Of a stretch of DNA of 37,387 bases, positions 23,801 to 30,628 are shown piece after piece. This stretch comes from JBKPNX01 sp046732855. Its GTDB lineage: Bacteria; Pseudomonadota; Alphaproteobacteria; Geminicoccales; Geminicoccaceae. Position numbers and translations under genes: made by a program. The stretch lies in assembly GCA_046732855.1 (NCBI GenBank), contig JBKPNX010000145.1, forward strand, positions 1 through 37,387, written 5' to 3'. The notes below the pieces were generated by a model. The model made no database searches and was not told the origin of the DNA. It saw only the letters and a list, made by a program, of their open reading frames with translations. Numbering within the stretch: the stretch's first letter is position 1; the number at the start of each line of letters is the position of its first letter.

Positions 23801-24331
23801 TCACCGCTTCTGGTACGGGTGGAAGATGTAGTCTTTCGCCGCCACGATCGTGTGGCACGCGTGCCCGCAGTCTGAGGGGCTGGGATCGGCCGTGAACGTG
23901 TCGGACGCGGCGTCATAGTTGAACAGGGCGTAGCCCCATTCGGCGCTGTTCGGAAATCTCTTGCTGTCCTTTTCGATGAAAAAAGCTTGCGCGAAGGTGT
24001 CCGGCACCTCCACGACAAAGGGGGCTTCGGTGCTCTTTTTCGGGTTCCACTGGAGCTTCGCAATCTTGGAGCCGTCGGGGAAGGGCTTGCCGTTGCCGGG
24101 GACGCCGGCCCGGTAGGCGTCGATCATCGTCGGATTGGCGACGATCACCTTGAGCACTTCGTCGGTCCGCGCGACGGAGACGAGCTGCCAGCCTTCGTAT
24201 CCCCTGAAATCGGAGAACGCGACCCCGCTCGGCGTCGTCAGTGCGTACTTGTCCTGCGCGGCGAGGGTGATGCCGCCCAAGCCGGCGAGCAATCCCGCAA
24301 GGGCAATCACCGGGATCTTTCTACTCTTCAT
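23801..24331 (-). CDS. Cytochrome P460-like haem protein
   Basis: 176 aa. Cleavable signal peptide (MKSRKIPVIALAGLLAGLGG) indicates export. Cytochrome_P460 family hallmarks: FRGYEGWQLVSVARTDE, VIVANPTMIDAYRAGVPGNG, FPDGSKIAKLQW, WGYALFNYDAASDTFT and the C-terminal DCGHACHTIVAAKDYIFHPY. The haem attachment motif is C155-X3-C159-H160, not the canonical CXXCH. Family members oxidise hydroxylamine or bind NO at a haem cross-linked to a Lys; activity here is not shown. ATG 24331 has a strong AAGGAGGA about 8 nt upstream. A damaged paralogue lies just upstream in the same direction. Confidence 0.88.
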   Translation of the reverse strand: MKSRKIPVIALAGLLAGLGGITLAAQDKYALTTPSGVAFSDFRGYEGWQLVSVARTDEVLKVIVANPTMIDAYRAGVPGNGKPFPDGSKIAKLQWNPKKSTEAPFVVEVPDTFAQAFFIEKDSKRFPNSAEWGYALFNYDAASDTFTADPSPSDCGHACHTIVAAKDYIFHPYQKR

Positions 24332-24466
24332 CTTCAGTTCCTCCTTTTTGCCTCGCCCGATGTCCGTGCTGCGGGGGAGACCTCGGACGCGCGACGAGTC
24401 GGCACCTGAGGCGCAGGAAGCATCGTCGGGGCGGCGGCCGGGAGTGGTGACAATCCTGTTCCCCGC

Positions 24467-25011
24467 TCACCTCTTCCCGTATGCCGTGAAAACGTAATCC
24501 GTGGCCTTGGCAGCCTCATGGCACGCAGCCCCGCACTTGGCGTCGTTGTCCTGCAAAGATGCATTGGGGGTAAAACGTGTCGGAGGCGAGATCATAATCA
24601 AACTGGGCGTAGCCCCATCCGCCGGTGTCCCTGAATCTGCTGCTGTCCTTCACCATGCAACCAACCCCTGCCAGGGTGTCCGGCACCTGCACGGCAAATG
24701 GGGCCACTGGATTCCTGCTTCGTTTTCCACGCGATCTTCGCAATCTTGGAGCCGTCGGGGAAATGCATGCCGTTGCCAGGAACGCCAGCCCAATAAGCGT
24801 CGATCATCACGGGATTGGCGACGATCACGTTGAGCCTGTCTTCGGGCTGACTGACGGCGACACCCGGCCAGTCATCGTATCCCCTGCACTCGGACAGCGC
24901 GAGCCCGTTCGGCACTTGCACAGCGTACTTGTCCTGCGCCCCTCTGGCCATGCCGCCCAAAGCAGCGAGCGATGCCGCAATGGTAATCACCGGGATGTTT
25001 CTGCTCTTCAT
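24467..25011 (-). pseudogene. Second cytochrome P460-like gene with two frameshifts
   Basis: Starts at ATG 25011 after GAAGGGAGGATCTG with MKSRNIPVITIAASLAALGG (signal peptide) and follows the family (GYDDWPGVAVSQPEDRLNVI, VANPVMIDAYWAGVPGNGMH, DGSKIAKIAWKTKQ). One extra base near 24708-24716 shifts it to the frame encoding APFAVQVPDTLAGV and TGGWGYAQFDYDLASDTF. A second extra base in the four-A run at 24572-24575 (TTTT on the coding strand) shifts it again, to TPNASLQDNDAKCGAACHEA and DYVFTAYGKR with stop at 24467. With both corrected it would be 180 aa with the same CX3CH motif. Both are +1 events, one in a homopolymer, so sequencing error is as likely as true decay. Confidence 0.75.
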
Positions 25012-25340
25012 CTTCAGATCCTCCCTTCTTTACGGGTCGCCGACTCGCTCTTTTCAGAGCCGCGGGCTGGCTTCGATGCACGGACACCCTGATCGAGGCA
25101 CTCATCCGCGATGGTTCGGATAGCCGCCGTCTTTGGGCTCGACCGTGCCCTTCGCAGGGATGTTCGTCAAGGCGGCAGGCGGGACGCGCACGGGCACGGC
25201 GGGAGCATCCCTGGGCGCTCGCCGCTCGACCCGGGCCACCGAGCACGCGCCAAGCGCCGAAAGGCTCAGCCTTGCCTTCTGACATTCCCTTCGGTTGCGG
25301 ATCGCGCTAAGGTTTTGCCCATCGATCGTAGGCGCCGCAT
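25012..25340. other. Divergent intergenic region between P460-2 and pentapeptide-repeat gene 2
   Basis: A 329-bp region with no frame that looks like a gene. It should contain the promoters for both flanking genes, but I see no clear sigma-70 boxes or operator. The sequence just before the second pentapeptide gene resembles that before the first only at the start codon. Confidence 0.45.
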
Positions 25341-27626
25341 GTGAACGAGAAGACCGAGACCAATCTGCCCACGGGACTCGAAGAAGCCCCTAGTTTCGGT
25401 GCGCCTGTCGAATCGTCCGGGCGTCCGACCCGGCGGCCGGAGGAGCTGCGCGGCGCCGATCTGAAGGGCCAGGATCTGATGAAGGTGGAAGGGCTTCTGC
25501 CCGAGCATCTCGCCGGCGCAGATCTGACCGGGGCCAAGCTGCCGGAAAGGATCGATAATTTTCCGGCGCTCGACCAAGTCGCCGCGATCTCTTCCGAAGC
25601 GCGCAAGATCTTCATCGGCCTGCTCGCCGCCTGCGTCTACTCCTGGCTGGTGATCGGCACCACGACGGACGTTGCGCTGATCCTGAACACCGCGAGCTCA
25701 CCGCTGCCGATCATCAACACGCCGATCCCGATCGCCGGCTTCTATGTAGTCGGCGCCGTATTGCTTGCGGCGGTCTACTGCTACTTTCACTTCTACCTGC
25801 AGCGCTTATGGCGGACGCTCGCCATCCTACCCGCGGTCTTTCCCGACGGCACTGCGCTGGACGACAAGACGGATCCCTGGCTCCTAACCAATCTGGTCCG
25901 CACCCAATTCGCGCGCTTAAGTGCCAGCCCACCGCCGCTCGCGCGCCTCGAGAACCTGCTTTCGGTCGTTCTCGCCTGGTGGCTCGTTCCGGTCACGCTG
26001 ATCGCCCTCTGGGCACGCTACCTGCCCGCCCACGACATCGGCGGCCTCGCTTGGCTTGCGCTCCTCCTCGCCTCAACCACCTTCTTCGGCCGCCACACCT
26101 TCCGGCTGGCGCGCGCGACCCTGCGAGGGGTCCCGAAGGCGGCGGCCCAGGACCTACCGCGACGCCCGCTGCTTCTCATGTTCCGCGTCGCTCGTCACCT
26201 CCGGCCGGGGGAAGTGATTCTCACCTTCCTGATGCCTTTCATCGTCATCATCAGTCTGTCGCTGAGCGCGCTATGGCAGCCCCCACGCAACGCCGGGGGC
26301 CAAGGCACCGCCGAGGGCAAAGTCGTCGTGTTTTCGTTGACCGAGCCTGGGCGATCACTACAGGAGGTCGAACCAACCCCAGCGAAGCTCCTGAATTTTA
26401 TTGGCATCCGGACCTATGCCGACCTGCGCGAGGTGAATGTGGCTGAACGGCCGAACGGCTGGGACGGCAAGGACTGGAGCAAGGTCAAGCGGGTCGACCT
26501 GCGCGGTCGCAATCTCACGTTCGCCGACGCGGAATCAACATTCCTTGCCAACGCTGACCTACGTGGCGCAACCCTGTCCGGCGCCAACCTCAATGAAGCC
26601 CAGCTCCAAGGCGCCAATCTGGAGGAGGCCCGGCTTCAGGGCGCCAATCTCCAGGAAGCCCAGCTCCAGGGCGCCGGCCTCATCGAGGCCCAGCTCCAGG
26701 GTGCCGATCTCAGCTTTGCCCAGCTCCAGGGCGCCACCCTTTTGCGCGCCCAGCTCCAGGGCGCCATCCTCCTCGTGGCTCAGCTCCAGGGCGCCACCCT
26801 CCAGTCGGCCGAGTTCCAGGGCGCCGACCTAAGGGGGGCCCTGCTGCAGGGCGCTAACCTCTCAATGGCCGATCTCCGGGGCGCCGACCTAAGCCGGTTC
26901 ATGGTCCTGGCGGGGTTCAAAACCCGGCTCCAGGGCGCCGACCTCCGCGACGCTCAGCTCCAGGGCGCCGACCTTCGCGATGCCCAGCTTCAGGGCGCCA
27001 ACCTGAGAAAAGCGATGATCTGGCGTACCCGGGTCAATAACGCGCTATGGGACTTGGCCGACCTGCGCGGTAGCACTGCCGAGCCGATGACCGATTCCGA
27101 AATCGACGCGCTGATCGAGGCAGCCTCGAAAGGTATTCGCGACGAGGCGCGTCTTATAGCAAGGCTAAATGATGCCTTGCGGACCGAGAAGCGCCCCGGG
27201 AGGCCACATTTCCCCAAAGAATGGCGATCGAAGCCGAACGTGATGTTCGCGCCCGGTGATCCCAAGCCGCAGCCGTTCGACTGGGGTCCTGGCAAGTGGT
27301 CCACAGAACAGGCATATGATGAAGACCTAGCGACGCTCTTCGGTAATCTCGCCTGTGGCGGGCACTCGGTTTTCTGGTACGATGTGGCCGGGCTGAATGT
27401 CGCGCACATGCCCGAGGCACAGGCGCAAGGGCTTGCGCATCGCGCACTCGTAACTTCGCACTCAATTGACGGGGCTGGTCGCGTGTGGCCGGGGCTCTTC
27501 GCAAAATACGTCACTGGCGATGGCTGTCCGCCAGGCAAGGGCTTGCCTGAGGAGATGCGGCGCCAGTTGGAAGAGCTTGCAACACGGGACGAGACGACAG
27601 CCGCAAAAGCCCCCGGCCCGTCCTAG
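25341..27626 (+). CDS. Membrane pentapeptide-repeat protein, paralogue 2
   Basis: 761 aa, same architecture as the protein at 21429: N-terminal EELRGADLKGQDLMKVEGLL, the nearly identical ISSEARKIFIGLLAACVYSW, about five membrane segments, a pentapeptide helix at residues ~382-560 (LQGADLRDAQLQGADLRDAQ) and a C-terminal domain (SEIDALIEAASKGIRDEARL, WRSKPNVMFAPGDPKPQPFD). The membrane block is the best conserved part between paralogues; the repeat helix differs in unit content. Start is GTG 25341, aligning with ATG of the paralogue (MNEKTE vs MNEKTD). Function unknown; the paired P460 genes suggest, without proof, a shared envelope process. Confidence 0.85.
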   Translation: MNEKTETNLPTGLEEAPSFGAPVESSGRPTRRPEELRGADLKGQDLMKVEGLLPEHLAGADLTGAKLPERIDNFPALDQVAAISSEARKIFIGLLAACVYSWLVIGTTTDVALILNTASSPLPIINTPIPIAGFYVVGAVLLAAVYCYFHFYLQRLWRTLAILPAVFPDGTALDDKTDPWLLTNLVRTQFARLSASPPPLARLENLLSVVLAWWLVPVTLIALWARYLPAHDIGGLAWLALLLASTTFFGRHTFRLARATLRGVPKAAAQDLPRRPLLLMFRVARHLRPGEVILTFLMPFIVIISLSLSALWQPPRNAGGQGTAEGKVVVFSLTEPGRSLQEVEPTPAKLLNFIGIRTYADLREVNVAERPNGWDGKDWSKVKRVDLRGRNLTFADAESTFLANADLRGATLSGANLNEAQLQGANLEEARLQGANLQEAQLQGAGLIEAQLQGADLSFAQLQGATLLRAQLQGAILLVAQLQGATLQSAEFQGADLRGALLQGANLSMADLRGADLSRFMVLAGFKTRLQGADLRDAQLQGADLRDAQLQGANLRKAMIWRTRVNNALWDLADLRGSTAEPMTDSEIDALIEAASKGIRDEARLIARLNDALRTEKRPGRPHFPKEWRSKPNVMFAPGDPKPQPFDWGPGKWSTEQAYDEDLATLFGNLACGGHSVFWYDVAGLNVAHMPEAQAQGLAHRALVTSHSIDGAGRVWPGLFAKYVTGDGCPPGKGLPEEMRRQLEELATRDETTAAKAPGPS
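26490..27020 (+). repeat. 30-bp-period coding repeat (LQGA decapeptides), paralogue 2
   Basis: Runs of GCCCAGCTCCAGGGCGCC at 30-bp spacing encode AQLQGA plus a variable tetrapeptide. The synonymous codons are more uniform than in paralogue 1, so each array seems to have been homogenised separately. Confidence 0.8.
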
Positions 27627-28026
27627 GGCGCCCGGCTCCGACCTCTTACGACGCCTCACCCGAGCGTCGCGTCGAGGACCCTCACAACCACGAAGCCGAT
27701 CCTTTCGGTGGCCTCGGCTCTCGCACCCTCGCCTCTGGTCCGGCGGCGGAGGTCGGTGGCCCGCGACAAGCTTGACACTATTTGAGGAATTGACCGCCAG
27801 GAGGTCATGAAGGGCAGCGGCCGGGGTAGATCCTATAGCGTCCGTGCCTGTACGTACGGACGATGGACTCGGATCGACGGTGACCGCTGGCAGACCTGGC
27901 GGCCCCGACCCCGGGGCGGAAAAGCGTGGCGTTGAAACCAAACGAACCCAAGAGACCAGCCGATTTCAATAGGTTAGCCTTCTCCACTCCTCGGATGAAG
28001 GCGCCCTGTGCCGCTCCCATGCCGGC
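27627..28026. other. Intergenic region after pentapeptide-repeat gene 2
   Basis: A 400-bp convergent gap. Apart from the small candidate frame at 27807-27935, nothing recognisable is seen. TTGACA occurs at about 27773 but without a good -10 partner. Confidence 0.4.
27807..27935 (+). CDS. Small ORF candidate, 42 aa, basic
   Basis: ATG 27807 is preceded at ideal distance by CAGGAGG. It encodes 42 residues rich in Arg, Gly and Trp (MKGSGRGRSYSVRACTYGRW, then TRIDGDRWQTWRPRPRGG and KAWR). No family is recognised. The good ribosome site is the only positive evidence; in DNA this GC-rich it may be chance. Confidence 0.2.
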   Translation: MKGSGRGRSYSVRACTYGRWTRIDGDRWQTWRPRPRGGKAWR

Positions 28027-28590
28027 TCAGATCGGGTTGCGCTCGAGCCAGTCGATCACCTGAGATGCGCTCTCGTTCGGCGGGAAGACGGGGTAGAGGA
28101 CGTGCTCGATGCGCCCGTCCCGGACCACCAGGGTGAGGCGCTTGATCAGCCGCATGCCGTCGACGTCGAAGGTCGGCAGCCGCAGCGCGTCGGTGAGTGC
28201 GAAGCCGGCATCGCTCAGCGCCTCGAACGGCAGGTGCAGCCGCTCCGCCATGTCGCGCTGGTAGTCCGTGGTCTGGGTGCTGAGCCCGTACACCTCGGCA
28301 CCGAGCTCGGCTAGCTCGCGGTGGTGGTCGCGAAACGCGCACGACTGGGGCGTGCAGCCCCGGGCGCCGGGGATCGCGTCCCAGCCGTCCGGCAGCGGCT
28401 CGCCCGGCCGGCCAGTCCGTGGATAGCAGTAGATCACGGTTCGTCCGGGACCGAGCGCGCCGAGGTCGACCAGGCGACCCGCGGTCGACGGCAGCCGGAT
28501 TGATGGCATGGCAAGCCCGGTGAGATGGTCGCAGGCACCGTCATCGACCGGCGACGGCAGGTCGGACGGCAGCACGGTAAAATCGGTCAT
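28027..28590 (-). CDS. PrxQ/BCP-like peroxiredoxin
   Basis: 187 aa. Thiol peroxidase of the AhpC/TSA-Redoxin fold that reduces hydroperoxides. The C79-X4-C84 pair in GCTPQSCAFRDHH is the PrxQ arrangement, with C79 the likely peroxidatic Cys and C84 resolving. Other fold segments: TVIYCYPRTGRPGEPLPDGW, AELGAEVYGLSTQTTDYQRD and LIKRLTLVVRDGRIEHVLYP. ATG 28590 is chosen because GAGGAG precedes it and MTDFTVLP fits; the open frame upstream to 28752 is repeat-rich DNA. Confidence 0.88.
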   Translation of the reverse strand: MTDFTVLPSDLPSPVDDGACDHLTGLAMPSIRLPSTAGRLVDLGALGPGRTVIYCYPRTGRPGEPLPDGWDAIPGARGCTPQSCAFRDHHRELAELGAEVYGLSTQTTDYQRDMAERLHLPFEALSDAGFALTDALRLPTFDVDGMRLIKRLTLVVRDGRIEHVLYPVFPPNESASQVIDWLERNPI

Positions 28591-29000
28591 GGCCGCTCCT
28601 CGGCTACGGTCGGGCGAGCCTACACGCGTCCTTGGCCAGGAACGAGGCAGCTGCGCAAGGCTCAGTGGCAGCCCTTCGCGCTCATCTGGCAAGATCGCCT
28701 CTTTGGCGGTGCCCTGCTTTCTGTCATGCCCCGGCTCGACCAGTCTAGTCACCCCCAGCTCGTCTAGTCACCCCAGCTCGTCTAGTCACCCCCCGGCTCG
28801 ACCGGTCTTGCCACCCGCCGGCTCGACCGGGGGCCAATCCCGATGCCCGGTCAGCGCCGGGGAATGACACAGAACACGCATGGCTGAAAACCCCGCGACC
28901 GGCCGCCCTTGGCGTTGCCGCCGATCGCGGCTTGACCGATCATGCCGGCAATGGATGACGCACGCCGCAGGCGCAGCGAGCGGGTTCGAGGGAGGACGAT
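28591..29000. other. Divergent intergenic region with a short tandem repeat
   Basis: A 410-bp region between the peroxiredoxin and the isomerase genes. No gene is seen. It holds the ~20-bp repeat at 28729-28834 and the GGGAGGA ribosome site of the next gene at its right end. Confidence 0.5.
28729..28834. repeat. Short tandem repeat, about five ~20-bp units
   Basis: Units of the form (C)CGGCTCGACC...CTAGTCACCCC and CAGCTCGTCTAGTCACCCC follow each other. Two inner units are nearly identical; the outer ones carry CGGCTCGACC in place of CAGCTCGT. Non-coding. Confidence 0.7.
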
Positions 29001-29855
29001 GTGAAATACAGCGTGTTCAGCGGCGTGTTGCCGGAGCTCTCGGCCGAGGAGGTGTGCCGGCGCCTCGCGCGGCACGGCTACGACGGCGTCGAGTGGCGCG
29101 TCGATGGCGAGTATCATTGGCGGGCCGCAACCATCGATCGGGACGCCCGGCGGATCCAGCAGCTTTGCGCCGACCACGGCCTCGAGGTGGCCGGGCTCAC
29201 CAGCTACGTCCGCCCGGACGAGGACGATGCGGCCCTTCGCCTGATCGATGCCTGCCGCACGCTCGGCTGTCCGCGCTTTCGCATCTTCAGCGCCAGATAC
29301 GAGCCGGCGCTCGGCTATTTCGCGCTGCGCGACCGGACGCGCGGCCAGCTGGAGCGCCTCGCCCGGCGGCTCGAGGGCACCGGGGTGAAGGCGCTGCTCG
29401 AGATCCATTTCGGCACGATCGTCGCGAGCCCCGCGCTCGCCTTCGAGCTGCTGCGCGATCTCGACCCAACGACCATCGGCGTGATCCTCGATCCCGCCAA
29501 CCTGGTGATCGAGGGCGGCATGGACCTGCGCATCGGCCTCGACATGCTCGGCGCGCGGGTCGATTTCGTGCACGTCAAGAACGTCCGCTGGGAGCAGACG
29601 CCCGCGGGGCGCTGGCGCTGGCGCTTTGACGAGCTCGCGGACGGCCAATGCGACTGGGCCGAGACGATCGCCGCATTGCGGGCGGCCGGCTATGACGGCT
29701 GGCTGTCGCTCGAGAATCTCTGGCGCGTGCCGGTCCGTCACACCGGCTACGTCGACGAGGACTTCGCCAACGCGTCGCTGCCGCCGCGCGACATCGATCA
29801 GCGGCTGGAGGACGAGCTCGCGTTGCTACGCCGTCTGTGCGGCCAGACCTCCTAG
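29001..29855 (+). CDS. Sugar phosphate isomerase/epimerase-like TIM-barrel protein
   Basis: 284 aa. Xylose-isomerase-like TIM barrel with a metal site readable as E134 (LLEIHFGT), D164 (VILDPANLV), H191 (VDFVHVKNV) and E238 (WLSLENLW). N-terminus MKYSVFSGVLPELSAEEVCR and RLARHGYDGVEWRV are typical of the IolE/IolI/YcjR superfamily. The substrate cannot be told; it is not in the inositol operon, and the family also includes D-tagatose epimerases and sugar-lactone enzymes. Start is GTG 29001, with GGGAGGA 5-12 nt upstream; the overlapping ATG at 28999 is followed directly by a stop. Confidence 0.82.
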   Translation: MKYSVFSGVLPELSAEEVCRRLARHGYDGVEWRVDGEYHWRAATIDRDARRIQQLCADHGLEVAGLTSYVRPDEDDAALRLIDACRTLGCPRFRIFSARYEPALGYFALRDRTRGQLERLARRLEGTGVKALLEIHFGTIVASPALAFELLRDLDPTTIGVILDPANLVIEGGMDLRIGLDMLGARVDFVHVKNVRWEQTPAGRWRWRFDELADGQCDWAETIAALRAAGYDGWLSLENLWRVPVRHTGYVDEDFANASLPPRDIDQRLEDELALLRRLCGQTS

Positions 29856-29894
29856 CGCCGCGCCGCGACTGTTCGCTCGTTACCTTCCGCAGGC

Positions 29895-30245
29895 CAGTAT
29901 CCCGTCAACGATCTGTACCGACCCGGGCCCGACCCATCAGTATCCGGTCACCGATCGCCCAATTGCCCTGTCGAGACCGGGCATTCCGTATCCAGTCGAC
30001 CATCTGCGAACTACCGGGCCCGGCCCGCCAGTATCCAGTCAACTATCTGCCAACTACCTATTGGGTCTGTCCATGAATTCCGGCCACTAATCTACCAGCT
30101 ACATGCCCCGCCGGGCGATGCGTATCCTGGTTCACAGCTCTACCAGCTACCTACCCGGGCCTGGTGATCCGGAGCCCGTTGCCGATCTGCCAGCTGCCTG
30201 CCCGGCCTGGCGATCCCCATCCGGTCACTGATCTGCTGACGATCG
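29895..30245. repeat. Degenerate minisatellite, about eight units of 43-49 bp
   Basis: Units begin near 29895, 29938, 29986, 30029, 30072, 30119, 30168 and 30215. Consensus core is CAGTATCCGGTCAMCGATCT, followed by GCCAGCTACC and a GGGCCCGGC-rich tail. Divergence between units is high (many substitutions and small indels). No spacer structure, so not a CRISPR array. Confidence 0.75.
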
Positions 30246-30279
30246 GCGCTCACCCTGCAATGTTCGATGTCGCCGCGGC

Positions 30280-30381
30280 CGCGGCGATGCGGGTGCCGCC
30301 CGGTTTCGCGGGCGGACGGATTCCCACCATGGCCCGCGGCATGATCCGAGCCTGGCGGCAAGGCACAAAGAAATGGTTAAC
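30280..30381 (-). repeat. Palindromic repeat element, copy C (intergenic)
   Basis: Diverged copy of the dnaE2-embedded element, reversed relative to copies A and B and outside genes. On the minus strand it runs GTTAACC (ending at 30381), GGATCATGCCGCGGGCC and ATGGTGGGAATCCG, matching A and B. The inner hairpin is rebuilt with different bases: CCGCCCG (30296-30302) pairs with CGGGCGG (30309-30315). The far outer arm is degenerate. Confidence 0.7.
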
Positions 30382-30628
30382 GGAAGCCGTGTTGCGATTG
30401 GAGCCGACCTTCTGAGGGCTGTGGACCATCAGCCCTACGGCGGTTCGAGCTCGGCGGACGGCTCGAGGCACGACCACGCATGGTCCTCTTACGTCCGTGC
30501 CGCTGGACCCCTTTTGTTCGACGCCCACGAGCCGCGTCGGAGCATCACCGCGTAGGCGGCCGGCGTGAGGCGGCTTGGCGCGTGGCGTCGGATCCAACTA
30601 AGCTGCTGCCGGGGTAGGATCGCGCGCC

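Larger units (their letters stand above)
29856..30628. other. Repeat-rich intergenic region upstream of matB
   Basis: A 773-bp non-coding stretch. It carries a degenerate ~45-bp tandem repeat (29895-30245), copy C of the palindromic element (30280-30381) and then ~250 bp without recognisable features up to matB. A weak AGGAT lies about 9 nt before the matB start. Confidence 0.6.

Noticed and set aside
29895..30245. Possible CRISPR array
   Set aside because: Units are diverged over their whole length with no conserved repeat/unique spacer alternation, and no cas genes are nearby.
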